DNA from: SIG653 sp964509125
GTDB taxonomy: Bacteria > Bacillota > Clostridia > Oscillospirales > CAG-382
Direction of reading: 5' to 3'
DNA: 61,896 bases
Assembly (NCBI GenBank): GCA_964509125.1
Contig: CAZDVZ010000005.1
Coordinates: 1-61,896 of the forward strand
Under the pieces are notes generated by a model. The model ran no database searches, had not been told where the DNA came from, and saw only the letters and a program-made list of their open reading frames with translations. A program made the position numbers and the translations under genes. How positions within the stretch are numbered: the first letter of the stretch is position 1; each line of letters opens with the position of its first letter. This document shows positions 31,462-41,326 of this stretch, piece by piece.

Positions 31462-32145
31462 TTATATTTCGCCTTCTATAGAGAGCATTACCGCTTCAAA
31501 ACCTGATTGCGGTAATTCACGTATTACTTCCATCGGTAGTTGCAAAACATTTGTCCCATCTTTAAAAACTACTAAAGTGTCATTTTCGTCGTAAAATGTG
31601 CAATAACCAAATTGGAACGATTTCATGTTTACATTTGTTGAAAGCTCCTTTAATGCACGGTAAAGTTCTCGTTTTTCTGCGGTATCAAGAGAAAGTTCAA
31701 ACGTATCTTTAGATGCTTTAAATGTTCCAAATGGTACAATTAACGCAGGATAAATGCTAAATTCAGACGCTTTGATAGGTTCTTCTAACTTTTGCCATTG
31801 GGATATCTTAAATAGTACATAAAGTTGCGAGCTTGTTTTGGGTATTTGTGTTATTTCATATCTTTTCACTATGGAAAAGCTTTCTACCAATCCTAAGTAT
31901 TTTATGCCGCAATCATTTTTATATAAATTTTTCGATTGATATATTGATACGTATTTAATGCAAGATAACTCATATCTTTTGGAGAAGTATTCAGGGATGA
32001 GCGCTGAGAGTGGAATGTGGTAAAACTTTTCCCTAATACAAATATCAAATTGTTCAGAGCTTTTTACCGTACCTATTAAAACTTGGCTTGACGATTTTAT
32101 GATTTTTTTATTTTTGCGTGCTTTAAATAATGAAATCAAGCTCAT
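31462..32145 (-). CDS. Hypothetical protein, unrecognised
   Basis: I do not recognise this 227-residue protein. It is soluble, rich in Lys, Ser, Tyr and Phe, starts MSLISLFKARKNKKIIKSSS and ends EAVMLSIEGEI; the segment FGYCTFYDENDTLVVFKDG looks like a beta hairpin. No signal peptide, membrane helix or metal motif. A strong AGGAGG exists about 50 nt upstream but serves ATGs in another frame (a 15-codon ORF, MHIYCNMIYELDFII) that overlaps this start, so translation may be coupled or the 5' end may be frameshifted. It lies in a decayed, A+T-rich region. Confidence 0.55.
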   Translation of the reverse strand: MSLISLFKARKNKKIIKSSSQVLIGTVKSSEQFDICIREKFYHIPLSALIPEYFSKRYELSCIKYVSIYQSKNLYKNDCGIKYLGLVESFSIVKRYEITQIPKTSSQLYVLFKISQWQKLEEPIKASEFSIYPALIVPFGTFKASKDTFELSLDTAEKRELYRALKELSTNVNMKSFQFGYCTFYDENDTLVVFKDGTNVLQLPMEVIRELPQSGFEAVMLSIEGEI

Positions 32146-32374
32146 AAATCATGTTGCAATATATATGCATATTGCTCATCCTCCTTTCCAAAAATTCATA
32201 ATCTAAAACTTATTTTTCCTTTAACGACTAATGACTGAGTATTTGCATTTTATCATATATAAAACAAATTTTCAATACTTTTGGTTTGTTTTATTAACAT
32301 AAAATTTGCTGCTTGGTTGACAAAGTTATACAAATGAACTATAATCACATACAGATATCTAATGTTCGGTATGA

Positions 32375-32625
32375 ATTATTGATGCAATTGATGTTGATGT
32401 TAATTTGTTTTTTAATGATGCAAACAAAATGGTAAAGCTTAAATTTCCCATAGGTATTCAAGGAAAACTATTTGGGACAGGGAAGTTATTCCACCCGATG
32501 GATATGTAAAAAAGATCGATCAAGGTCAAAATGATTTTTCATTCAGGTTTATTGTTGGAGACTATGCTGAAATAGGCGCGAATGCGCAACTATTCAACGA
32601 AAAGCCATATAAACTTATTATTTGA
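32375..32625 (+). pseudogene. Decayed gene remnant
   Basis: In the 556-bp stretch between 32146 and 32701 two adjoining frames give protein-like sequence: VDVNLFFNDANKMVKLKFPI continuing to a stop at 32507, then, after a shift near 32480-32500, PPDGYVKKIDQGQNDFSFRF and GDYAEIGANAQLFNEKPYKL up to a stop at 32623. There is no good start. It looks like the C-terminal part of a lost gene with one frameshift. The family is not recognised. The rest of the stretch is A+T-rich without features apart from the promoter at 32640. Confidence 0.4.
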
Positions 32626-32639
32626 GATAAACAACATTA

Positions 32640-32668
32640 TTGACAATTAATAATTGTTTTGATATAAT
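32640..32668 (+). promoter_or_regulatory. Promoter of the alpha-galactosidase gene
   Basis: TTGACA (32640-32645), 17-nt spacer, TATAAT (32663-32668): a consensus promoter. No cre-like operator was seen. Confidence 0.85.
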
Positions 32669-32701
32669 AATTATATAAATGTACAAATTAAGGGGGATAA
32701 T

Positions 32702-34708
32702 ATGAAAATCGATTATTCGGAATCTTGTTTTGATAAATTTTATTTTTCTGTTTTGGACGATATGGGAAAACTTCCATTTTCTTTTATCTATAGCGGGAAA
32801 ACATATAACGGTTTTTCTTCAGAGAATTTTTCTCTTAAGAGCAAAAACATCACAAAAGGCAAAGGAAAGGAAAGCGCAGAACTTGTTTTTGACTTTGTCG
32901 ATGATATTAAAATTTCAGTTCTTATTACACATTATTTTTCTCATGGCGTTACGGAGTGGACGGTTCGTTTTAAAAATTGTGGAAAAGAAAATACCTCTAT
33001 TTTTGAAAATTTAAAAACAGAGATTATCTTAGAAGGGGGTTTACCTGTTCTCAAAGGCATTTTGGGCGATCATGTAAATAAATACAAACCGTACATCATC
33101 GATCTTTCCAAAGAAAAAGCAAACTTTACGTCCGATAGTGGAAGGGCAACGCATGTAAATTTCCCCTACTTCAATCTTGAGCATGGCGACGGTGGAACTA
33201 TGCTTGCCATAGGATGGGCAGGTACATGGAATGCAAGTTTTGTATATGACGGTTCCAAAACGGTTTATTCAGCTTCTGCTGTAAATGGACTTAAAACCTA
33301 TTTAAAAGCGAACGAGACCATCAGAACTGCGTTGTTTGTAATGGCACCATATAAAGTGCGAGATGAACACTACTCCACAAATTTTTGGCGTTCTTGGTTT
33401 ATAGAACACAATCTTCCTAAAGCAGATGAAAAAGGAACAGAACTATCGCCTTTTTCAACCTGTTGTCTTGCAAGCGATACAGGACTTCCCAATTCCGACG
33501 GAAGCATTTCTGAAAGATGTACAACGTGGAGACCTTCTCTTGAAAAAATGATAAAAGAAGATGTAAAAGTAGATTTTCGATGGTTTGATGCAGGATGGTA
33601 TATTCGCCCGGATGGAAGGAGCGAAGAAACCGATTGGTGGGGAACGGTTGGAACATGGGCGCTTGACCCCATTAAGTGGCCTGAAGGTACTTTCCTTGAA
33701 TCTACGGATTTTGCAAGAGCTAATGGAATGAAGACACTTGTTTGGTTTGAGCCTGAACGTGTAACAGATCCTGAAAATCTTGCCAAAAATTATGGTTACA
33801 ATGTGGATTGGGCAATCAGGGTTGAAGGAGAGGGTACCATTTCCAATAATATTGGTGATCCCGAATGTTTCAGGTGGACTACCGACCGTATTTGTAAAAT
33901 GCTTCGTGATAATAAAGTTGAAATGTACCGCGAAGATAATAATTGCAATGCGGCGAAGCTCTGGGCACATCTTGATGCAATTGAAGGGGAAAATAGGAGC
34001 GGCATCACAGAATGTAAATTTATCGATGCTCACTATAGAATGTGGGATGAATTTATCGCTTGTACATTGTCTAACGGTGGTTGCGGATTTGTCGATTCTT
34101 GCGCCTCCGGCGGAGGAAGGAACGATTTAGAATCAATGCGTCGAGGTGTCCCCCTTCTTCGAAGTGATAGCGATAGAACATCAACATCTTTGAGACTTTC
34201 CATGACATCCTCATTCAATAAATGGATTCCCTTTTGCGGAGCAAACACAAAAGAAAAAGTAGGCGAGCTTGACGCGAGGGGAATAAGTGATAAATATGTA
34301 TGGCGTGTTTCATATCTTCCGGCTCTCAACGTGGATTCTCAATTTGTTCAGGATCCAAACCAAAATTTTGAAATACTTCGTTTTGGACTCAAGGAGTGGA
34401 AAAAGATTTCTCCGTTTCTTCTTTCGTCATTTTATACTTTAACTCCATGGCACGACCATACAAACACAACAGACTTTACCGCGTTTGTTTATTATGATCA
34501 CGAAAAAGAAGCGGGCGCAATATTGGCATTCAGGCCCAAAAATTGTGAAGAAGAAAAGCTTTTGGTAAAAATGCCTTTTGCTAAGCCGGGGCAAACATAC
34601 ACTTTTGAAGATGAAGATGACGGCGTTTCTCTTTGCAGTGATGGAACTCTTTCGCTTTTGTTAAGAGAAGCGAGAACAGCAAAACTCATTTGGGTGAAAC
34701 TAAACTAA
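32702..34708 (+). CDS. GH36-type alpha-galactosidase
   Basis: Glycosidase of 668 residues in clan GH-D, releasing terminal alpha-galactose from melibiose- or raffinose-type sugars, cytosolic since no signal peptide is present. N-terminal beta-sandwich (about 1-250), then the barrel with FRWFDAGWYIRPDG, GMKTLVWFEPERV, the nucleophile region MYREDNNCN and the acid/base motif SCASGGGRNDLESMRRG. Family members usually have KWDMNR at the nucleophile site, so YREDNN is a variant and the specificity could differ. A C-terminal beta domain follows. AGGGGG precedes ATG 32702. No transporter is adjacent; galT lies 22 kb away. Confidence 0.88.
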   Translation: MKIDYSESCFDKFYFSVLDDMGKLPFSFIYSGKTYNGFSSENFSLKSKNITKGKGKESAELVFDFVDDIKISVLITHYFSHGVTEWTVRFKNCGKENTSIFENLKTEIILEGGLPVLKGILGDHVNKYKPYIIDLSKEKANFTSDSGRATHVNFPYFNLEHGDGGTMLAIGWAGTWNASFVYDGSKTVYSASAVNGLKTYLKANETIRTALFVMAPYKVRDEHYSTNFWRSWFIEHNLPKADEKGTELSPFSTCCLASDTGLPNSDGSISERCTTWRPSLEKMIKEDVKVDFRWFDAGWYIRPDGRSEETDWWGTVGTWALDPIKWPEGTFLESTDFARANGMKTLVWFEPERVTDPENLAKNYGYNVDWAIRVEGEGTISNNIGDPECFRWTTDRICKMLRDNKVEMYREDNNCNAAKLWAHLDAIEGENRSGITECKFIDAHYRMWDEFIACTLSNGGCGFVDSCASGGGRNDLESMRRGVPLLRSDSDRTSTSLRLSMTSSFNKWIPFCGANTKEKVGELDARGISDKYVWRVSYLPALNVDSQFVQDPNQNFEILRFGLKEWKKISPFLLSSFYTLTPWHDHTNTTDFTAFVYYDHEKEAGAILAFRPKNCEEEKLLVKMPFAKPGQTYTFEDEDDGVSLCSDGTLSLLLREARTAKLIWVKLN

Positions 34709-34725
34709 AATAATTATAAAAATTT

Positions 34726-34763
34726 ATTCCCTTTGGAGCGAAAAATCTTACTCCAAAGGGAAT
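34726..34763. terminator. Bidirectional terminator
   Basis: ATTCCCTTTGGAG (34726-34738) pairs perfectly with CTCCAAAGGGAAT (34751-34763); T-rich on both sides. It serves the galactosidase gene and the leftward operon ending at 34770. Confidence 0.9.
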
Positions 34764-34769
34764 TTTATT

Positions 34770-35474
34770 TTACAGTTTATCGTAGTTATTATATCTCATG
34801 GGGAGGTTATCCGCATAGATATGAGAAAGGTCGGAATGAACAAGACATTTTGGAACGGTGATTCCCGATTCTGTATTTCTAAACCTTAAAATGCAAACGC
34901 CTGTATGTGAAACATCAAGGCTTGACCAATAAATGTGAGGGGGAATATTAAGTAAATATGGGAGAAGAATGGAAGCAAAGCCCGCATGACAGAAAAGAGC
35001 AATTCTCTTTTCATTTGGTTCTGTAATTCTATATGCTCTGCCTTCTCTTACATAGCCGTGGCGAGCAAAAAACTCATCTGCAGCTTTTGTTATTCTTGCC
35101 CAACCTTCTTTTGCCTTTGAGCCTTTGAGGCATTCCATATCAAGCCATTCATCGTCACGAAGATAGAAATTGTCGTTACCTACAAATTTCTCTCCGGGCA
35201 ACTGCATACAGAACATTCTATTTCCCTTTTCGTTGATGATGGAAAATTCATCCCAACATTCGTATGTCCAATCTTCAATTTTAACTTCTTTGTTCAAAAG
35301 TTCTGCTAAAGGTTTTGCAGTTTCTTGTGCACGGATCATTGGAGAGGAATATATTTCATCCATACCATTTACCGCAAGTCTGCGACCAACGGCCTCAGCT
35401 TGCCTTTTTCCAAGCGGGGTTAAGCTGTCAGGATTGTAAATTGGGTCACCGTGTCTTATTAAGTAAAATAACAT
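34770..35474 (-). CDS. Histidine phosphatase family protein
   Basis: Phosphoglycerate-mutase-like phosphatase of 234 residues. The phospho-accepting motif is LIRHGDPIYN near the N-terminus, followed by LTPLGKRQAEAVGRRL and SSPMIRAQETA; the second catalytic His is in IALFCHAGFAS. An insert with CWDEFSIINEKGNR suggests a specialised lid. Substrate unknown. It is the last gene of the long leftward housekeeping run, 7 nt after the methyltransferase gene. Confidence 0.9.
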   Translation of the reverse strand: MLFYLIRHGDPIYNPDSLTPLGKRQAEAVGRRLAVNGMDEIYSSPMIRAQETAKPLAELLNKEVKIEDWTYECWDEFSIINEKGNRMFCMQLPGEKFVGNDNFYLRDDEWLDMECLKGSKAKEGWARITKAADEFFARHGYVREGRAYRITEPNEKRIALFCHAGFASILLPYLLNIPPHIYWSSLDVSHTGVCILRFRNTESGITVPKCLVHSDLSHIYADNLPMRYNNYDKL

Positions 35475-35481
35475 AATATTT

Positions 35482-36222
35482 TTACCTTTCCTTATTTTGA
35501 TTTAATATTTCAAATGCCAATATGCCTGCGGCTTCGGAAGCGCCAAGAGATTGTTTGAAATCCCTTCCGTATGATATCATAACAGTTTCGTCAGCGTATT
35601 TTGAAACCGAAGAGGATATACCTCTTTTTTCGCCGCCTATAACGAAAACCAAAGGCGCTTTAAGGTCAGCATCTGTATAGTTGACTGCATTTTTCGCAAG
35701 ATCTGAACAAACGATCTTAAAGCCACGCTTTTTAAATTCCAAAAGATCATCCACGCTAACTACGGCCGCGGGAATAAGTTCAGAAGCTCCCGCGGATGCT
35801 CTTGCAACCGTAGCAGATGCGCTCATCCAGTTTCGACTCGGCAAAAGTACACCGTCAGCACCCGATGCGTAAATTGCACGGAGAGCTTGACCAAAATTGA
35901 ATGGATCTTCAATACCGTCTAAATACACAAAAATTCCGTTTTTGTTTTGGTTTAACATTTTTTCTAACGAAACAAATTTTCTCTCACCACAGATCGCAAT
36001 AACACCACCATGAGTTTTTCCCGTGGCAAGCTTATCAATCATTTCAGATGAAATATATTCAACGACAATACCCATTTTTTCTGCTTTGATTTTAAGTGGA
36101 AAAAGTGCTCTTGGTTTTTTTTCTTTTAGATTGTCATCAATTAAGATTTTGTAGATATCTCTGCTATCGGCTTTAAGACATGAGATAATGGAGTTATATC
36201 CTTCAAGTATTGCTTGATTCAT
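35482..36222 (-). CDS. SpoU/TrmH-family RNA 2'-O-methyltransferase, divergent
   Basis: SPOUT-class RNA methyltransferase of 246 residues with an N-terminal substrate-binding domain (IISCLKADSRDIYKILIDD) and a C-terminal knot domain. Motif 1 is DGIEDPFNFGQALRAIYASG, where most relatives have N-x-G-A-x-x-R; motif 2 is FVIGGEKRGIS; motif 3 is KQSLGASEAAGIL, with Gly where SLN is usual. It resembles RlmB/TrmH enzymes but the altered motif 3 leaves the target uncertain. Its start overlaps the rdgB gene by 20 nt. GGAG precedes ATG 36222. Confidence 0.85.
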   Translation of the reverse strand: MNQAILEGYNSIISCLKADSRDIYKILIDDNLKEKKPRALFPLKIKAEKMGIVVEYISSEMIDKLATGKTHGGVIAICGERKFVSLEKMLNQNKNGIFVYLDGIEDPFNFGQALRAIYASGADGVLLPSRNWMSASATVARASAGASELIPAAVVSVDDLLEFKKRGFKIVCSDLAKNAVNYTDADLKAPLVFVIGGEKRGISSSVSKYADETVMISYGRDFKQSLGASEAAGILAFEILNQNKER

Positions 36223-36808
36223 TTTTAAATTTCTCCAAAAATGCTTTTAATGCTCTGCCTCTGTGACTAACGGAATCTTTTTCATTGGCAGAAGCGGTTC
36301 CAAAAGTTTTGTCAAGTTCTGTGCTGTGAAAAATGCAATCATACCCAAAACTGTCTGTTCCGTCACGTTCTTCTGCAATATACCCTTCACAGATGCCATC
36401 TGCGGTAATAACTCTACCATCGGGGAAATATCCACATATGACGCAAACAAACCTTGCGGTGCGTTTTTCCATAGGTACACCTTTAAGTGCTGAAATCATT
36501 TTGTTAATATTATCATCTTTTGTGCAGTTTTCACCCGCATATCTCGCGGTATAAACTCCGGGTGCGCCGTTGAGTGCATCTACTTCTAATCCTGTATCGT
36601 CTGAGATGGTGATCATGCCACAATGTTTTGAAACCGTTTTCGCTTTAATGATGGCATTGCCTTCCAATGTGCCTGCGGTTTCCTCAATTTCGTCGTTGAA
36701 GTTGATTTGCGATAATGTTAGGATCTGTATGTCGGAAAAATCTTTTTTTAAGATTCTTGTCATTTCCTCAACTTTGTGGGCATTGTTTGTTGCCAAAACA
36801 ATTTTCAT
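36203..36808 (-). CDS. rdgB: Non-canonical purine NTP pyrophosphatase (RdgB/HAM1)
   Basis: House-cleaning enzyme of 201 residues that hydrolyses dITP, XTP and similar nucleotides to monophosphates. Signature stretches: MKIVLATNNAHKVEEM, ISDDTGLEVDALNGAPGVYT-type (SDDTGLEVDAL, GVYTARYAG), DSFGYDCIFHS and KDSVSHRGRAL. Full family length. AAGGAG precedes ATG 36808. It starts 3 nt after ftsY ends and its end overlaps the next gene, so translation is probably coupled. Confidence 0.95.
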   Translation of the reverse strand: MKIVLATNNAHKVEEMTRILKKDFSDIQILTLSQINFNDEIEETAGTLEGNAIIKAKTVSKHCGMITISDDTGLEVDALNGAPGVYTARYAGENCTKDDNINKMISALKGVPMEKRTARFVCVICGYFPDGRVITADGICEGYIAEERDGTDSFGYDCIFHSTELDKTFGTASANEKDSVSHRGRALKAFLEKFKNESSNT

Positions 36809-36811
36809 ATT

Positions 36812-37726
36812 CTACTCCTTGACGTCAAAAATAGCTTTCACAAAATCTTCGGGAACAAAAGGACGCAGATCATCAATACCTTCACCAACGCCAATATATT
36901 TAACCGGAATACCAAGCTCGCGTTTAACTGCAAAAACAATTCCACCTTTTGCCGTTCCGTCAAACTTGGTCATAACAAGTCCGGTGATTTCTGCCGCTTT
37001 GCCAAATTCTTTTGCTTGAACCAATCCGTTTTGTCCTGTAACTCCGTCAAGCACCAAAAGAGTTTCTTTAGAGCAACCGGGAAGCTCACGTTCAATTACT
37101 CTGTTAATTTTTGAAAGCTCGTCAAGGAGATTCTTTTTGTTGTGAAGTCTGCCCGCAGTATCGACTATCAATACATCAACATTTTGCCTTTTTGCCGCAG
37201 CAATAGAGTCGTAAACTACGGAAGCGGGATCAGAGCCTTCGTTTTGTTTTATGATGGGAACGTCTGCCCTTTGCGCCCAAACATCAAGTTGTTCAATGGC
37301 TGCAGCGCGGAATGTATCTGCCGCAGAAAGCATGACCTTCTTTCCTTCGCTTTTGAGATGAGCAGATATTTTGCCGATAGATGTGGTTTTTCCTGCACCG
37401 TTTACGCCTATTACCAAAATAACAGAAGGCTTTGTATCGAGGCGGAGAGGGGAGGGCTCACCCAAAAGATTTTCCATAATTGATAAAAGTTCTCTTCTGC
37501 CCTCTGAAGTTTCTTTAATCTTTTTTTCCTTCAATGAAGCTCTCAAAGTGTCGATGATGTACTCTGTTGTTTCCGCGCCTATGTCGGAAGTTATAAGAGC
37601 GTCTTCAAGTTCCTCATAAAAATCGTCATCAATTTTATCATAAGACGAAAAAACGCTGTTTATTTTATCAGTTATTGCCGCTTTGGTTTTTGAAAGTCCC
37701 GCTTTCAGTTTATCAAAAAATGACAT
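36812..37726 (-). CDS. ftsY: Signal recognition particle receptor FtsY
   Basis: SRP GTPase receptor, 304 residues, at the inner face of the membrane, which docks SRP-bound ribosomes at the translocon. It has a short N-terminal part and a complete NG domain: P-loop GVNGAGKTTSIGKISA, DTFRAAAIEQLDVWA, VDTAGRLHNKK and MTKFDGTAKGG. The acidic A domain of enterobacteria is absent, as in most Firmicutes. AGGAGAA precedes ATG 37726. It follows smc by 9 nt in the usual rnc-smc-ftsY order. Confidence 0.96.
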   Translation of the reverse strand: MSFFDKLKAGLSKTKAAITDKINSVFSSYDKIDDDFYEELEDALITSDIGAETTEYIIDTLRASLKEKKIKETSEGRRELLSIMENLLGEPSPLRLDTKPSVILVIGVNGAGKTTSIGKISAHLKSEGKKVMLSAADTFRAAAIEQLDVWAQRADVPIIKQNEGSDPASVVYDSIAAAKRQNVDVLIVDTAGRLHNKKNLLDELSKINRVIERELPGCSKETLLVLDGVTGQNGLVQAKEFGKAAEITGLVMTKFDGTAKGGIVFAVKRELGIPVKYIGVGEGIDDLRPFVPEDFVKAIFDVKE

Positions 37727-37735
37727 ATAATTCTC

Positions 37736-40700
37736 CTATTCGGTTTTTATACCATATTTCTTTGCATCTTGTTTTGCTGTGGAAAGATTGAGTTTAATAT
37801 AATCCGAAATGCCTTTTTGCGGCATGAGTATACCGTAAACAGTATCGGCTCTTTCCATAGTACCTCTTCTGTGAGTAATAACGATATATTGGGTTGAATC
37901 GCTGTGACGTCTGATATACTCCGCAAATTTAACAACATTAATTTCGTCTAAGGCAGACTCAATTTCGTCGAAAATACAGAAAGGCGCAGGATTGATAGCT
38001 TGTAATGACAAATAGAGTGCCATCGCGGCGAAGCTTTGTTCTCCGCCCGAAAGAAGGGAAATACTTTTAACGCTTTTTCCCGGCGGTCGAATAGTAATGT
38101 CTATTCCCGATTCTAAAGGATGCTCCGGATCTTGCAACACACAAAGCGCGGTTCCGCCACCAAACAGTTCGGAAAAAACATGACCAAATGCCTCGTTGAT
38201 TTTGGCAAAGCAAGCGAGGAAGGTTTCTGTCATGCTTGATTCTAATTTTGCAATAGCATCATCAAGACTTTTCCTTGTTTTATTAAGGTCTTCAACCTGT
38301 GCAGAAAGAAAATCATATCTCTCCTTTGTTGCTTTGTATTCATCAACGGCGTTGGTGTTTATAACCCCCAACGCCTTTATGGCGCCTTTCAAATATGATA
38401 GCCTTGCGGAGGGTTTTTTAAGCTCATCTGTGCTTATTCTAAACGCCTCAGCAGTAGAATATGTCAACTCATATTCGTCCCAAAGAGAAGAAATGATACC
38501 TTCATATTCTTCTTCCATGGAATTTAAACGGTTTTCATGCCGTGCGACATTTTTGATAAGATTTTCTTTTCCCGAAGAGACTTTTTTCAGATCTTCACGT
38601 AATTTTCCAATCTGATGTTCATTTTCGGTTTGCTTTTCGGAAATCTCTTTTGCCAGGTTTTCTTCTGAAAGCTTTTTCTCCTTTAATTTTTCGATTTGAT
38701 TTTTAAGCTCTTCGATTTTGGCGTCTGCTCCTGAAATAACAGAGGAAGATGCTTCTTTCTCTTTGCCTTTCTCAGCATAGTTTACCGTTAAATTGAAGCA
38801 ATTTTGCTCTGTTTCTTTTAGCTTTTCTTTAGAAGAATTTACCAAGGCTGTTTGTTCTATAAGGAAAGAATGAAGGTTTAAAGCGTTGTCGGATAGTTCT
38901 TTCTCCGATTTTTCACTTTCTTCAAGAAGGGTATTAAGATTCTTTATGTTCTTTTTAATTTCTTCTATACGCTTTTCAACAGAAAAACATTCTTGATCAG
39001 CAGCTTCTAAAAGCTCTTTAATATTTTCGGTAGCTTTTGTATGCCCTTCAAGTTGCTTTTTTATTTCTGAAAACCTATTTTGTTCTTCTTCCGTTCTTGT
39101 AAGTTCTGCACCCCTTGCTTCAAGCGCGCTTCTGTATTCTTCGGAGATCTCCTCGTGTTTGCTTAACTTATTTTTGTTTTCTTCTTCTTTCAGATTTAAG
39201 ACTTCTGTCAAATTTTTCAGTTCTTCGGATTTTTCACTTCTTGTTTTTTTCTTGTCGGCAATTTCTTTGTCAAGTTTTTCTATGTCCATGGCTCTTGTAA
39301 GAATACCGACTTTTTTGCCCGCCGAACCACCTGTATAGCTTCCGCCGGGGTGGATAACTTGTCCATCTGCGGTAACTATTTTTAGTTTGTAACCGGATTT
39401 TCTTGCAATGTTTGTCGCATCATCAATTGTTTCGGCTACAATCGTTTTTCCTAAAAGATCACGTACTACGCCGTCATATTTTTTATCATAACCGCAAAGG
39501 GATGAAGCTACGCCCACATATCCTTTAAGGTTTTCAATTTCTTTTGTGTTACAGTTTTGCCCTTCAACGGTAGAAAGCGGAAGGAAGGTCGCTCTGCCAC
39601 CATTTGTACTTTTGAGATAACGAATGCATTTTTTTGCATCGTCCTCATTGTTAACTATAATAAATTGTGCTGCAGCCGCAAGTGCGGTTTCTATGGCAAC
39701 GACGTATTTATCCTCAACAGAAATTACCGAAGAAACAACTCCGTGGGTATTAACATCCAAATCGCTTTTAGGTGCCTGCAAAACCGCCTTAACGCTTCCG
39801 GAATAACCTTCAAGCAAGCGTTCCATGCGTTCGAGAGTTTCTTTTCTGTTTACTGCTGAGTCTATTTCTACATCAATTTTTGATATTTCGCGTTCTTTTT
39901 CTGTAACTTGCCCTTTTGTTTTTTCAATTTCGTTTTTAAAAAGAGCAATTTCTGCCGCAACTTTATCATATTGAGCTCTTTTTTCGATTGCTTTTTTCTC
40001 CGCTTCGTCCGCCTCTGCCACAAGCATACGAAGTCTTTCTTCTGAAATGGAAAGTCTTTCTTCTGTGTCACGGCTATTTTGGTTTATATTTTCAAGGTTA
40101 GACACCAATTTTGCTTTTGCAACCAGATTGTCGGAAAGCTTTTCGCTTTCTTTGTTAAGTTCTTCGCTAACTTTAAAAATTTCTTCCTTTACACGAACAA
40201 CCTGTAATTTTGCATCTTCCGCTTTCCGAGAAGCTTCTCTGTATTTCTCTGTTTCCGTTTCTAACCGCTTATTTGAGTCATTTACTATGGAAGAAAGACG
40301 GTCACGCTGCTTTTCGCATTCTTCGAGTTGTTCCGAAAGGTGTTTCATCTCCTCGTCAAGAGATGTAATACGTTGTGATGCGTGGGAACAGTTGTTTTTT
40401 ATAAGATCAATTTCACTTTCGGCATCTCTGATCTCGTACCCTATGTTATACGAACGTTGACGCGATTCTGCTACAAGGCGTGCAGACTCATACCCAAGAT
40501 GTATAATCTCATCGATTTTTTCTTCAATTTCCGTGCTTTCGCGTACAGCATTTTCGAGAACGGCATTTTCTTCTTCATAAACACTTTTGAGTTTTTCAAG
40601 ATCTATCTTAAGCTTGTCGATCCTATCAAGCCAAAGTGTGATCTCAAGGCTTTTTTTCTCTTCGGAAAGGGCAAAAAACTTTTTAGCGTTTTCTGCTTCT

Positions 40701-41302
40701 TTTTCCAAAGGGCCGAGCCTTGATGAAACTTCTAAAATAATATCGTTAATACGCAAAAGGTTGTTTTCAGTCGCTTCCAGTTTTCTTTCAGATTCGATTT
40801 TTTTGTATCTGTATTTTGAAATGCCCGCAGCTTCTTCAAAAACGCTTCTGCGCTCATCGCCTTTTTGAGAAAGGATCTCCGAAATTTTACCTTGCCCTAT
40901 AACAGAATAGCCTTCTCTGCCAATACCTGTGTCGTAAAAGCGCTCATATACGTCTTTGAGGCGCACTTGCTTTTGATTGAGGTAATATTCGCTTTCGCCT
41001 GTTCGATAGTATCTTCTTGTAACGCTCAATTCTTCGTTGTCTTCCGTTAAAAAATTGATGGTAACATGAGCAGAATTTGCCTGTGAGCGTGTTGGGGTAC
41101 CGCTGAATAAGATGTCTTCCATCTTAGAGCCGCGAAGACTCTTTGCGGACATTTCACCTAACACCCAGCGAATGGCGTCGGAAATATTTGATTTTCCGCT
41201 TCCGTTTGGACCTATTATGGCGGTTACACCTTTGTCAAAGGTGATTTTGGTTTTGTCAGGGAACGATTTAAACCCCTGCATTTCCAACGATAAAAAAATC
41301 AT
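37736..41302 (-). CDS. smc: Chromosome segregation protein SMC
   Basis: ATPase of 1188 residues that compacts and segregates the chromosome with ScpA/ScpB. Walker A is IGPNGSGKSNISDAI; long coiled coils cover about 170-500 and 660-1020; the hinge lies around 510-650 (GVVSSVISVEDKYVVAIETA onward); the ABC signature is SLLSGGEQSFAAMALYL and Walker B CIFDEIESALDE. ATG 41302 gives MIFLSLEMQGFKSF, which matches the normal N-terminal length; a GTG at 41311 is possible but poorly supported. Part of the rnc-smc-ftsY block. Confidence 0.96.
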   Translation of the reverse strand: MIFLSLEMQGFKSFPDKTKITFDKGVTAIIGPNGSGKSNISDAIRWVLGEMSAKSLRGSKMEDILFSGTPTRSQANSAHVTINFLTEDNEELSVTRRYYRTGESEYYLNQKQVRLKDVYERFYDTGIGREGYSVIGQGKISEILSQKGDERRSVFEEAAGISKYRYKKIESERKLEATENNLLRINDIILEVSSRLGPLEKEAENAKKFFALSEEKKSLEITLWLDRIDKLKIDLEKLKSVYEEENAVLENAVRESTEIEEKIDEIIHLGYESARLVAESRQRSYNIGYEIRDAESEIDLIKNNCSHASQRITSLDEEMKHLSEQLEECEKQRDRLSSIVNDSNKRLETETEKYREASRKAEDAKLQVVRVKEEIFKVSEELNKESEKLSDNLVAKAKLVSNLENINQNSRDTEERLSISEERLRMLVAEADEAEKKAIEKRAQYDKVAAEIALFKNEIEKTKGQVTEKEREISKIDVEIDSAVNRKETLERMERLLEGYSGSVKAVLQAPKSDLDVNTHGVVSSVISVEDKYVVAIETALAAAAQFIIVNNEDDAKKCIRYLKSTNGGRATFLPLSTVEGQNCNTKEIENLKGYVGVASSLCGYDKKYDGVVRDLLGKTIVAETIDDATNIARKSGYKLKIVTADGQVIHPGGSYTGGSAGKKVGILTRAMDIEKLDKEIADKKKTRSEKSEELKNLTEVLNLKEEENKNKLSKHEEISEEYRSALEARGAELTRTEEEQNRFSEIKKQLEGHTKATENIKELLEAADQECFSVEKRIEEIKKNIKNLNTLLEESEKSEKELSDNALNLHSFLIEQTALVNSSKEKLKETEQNCFNLTVNYAEKGKEKEASSSVISGADAKIEELKNQIEKLKEKKLSEENLAKEISEKQTENEHQIGKLREDLKKVSSGKENLIKNVARHENRLNSMEEEYEGIISSLWDEYELTYSTAEAFRISTDELKKPSARLSYLKGAIKALGVINTNAVDEYKATKERYDFLSAQVEDLNKTRKSLDDAIAKLESSMTETFLACFAKINEAFGHVFSELFGGGTALCVLQDPEHPLESGIDITIRPPGKSVKSISLLSGGEQSFAAMALYLSLQAINPAPFCIFDEIESALDEINVVKFAEYIRRHSDSTQYIVITHRRGTMERADTVYGILMPQKGISDYIKLNLSTAKQDAKKYGIKTE

Positions 41303-41326
41303 ACCTTGCACCGTCGTTTCGTATTT

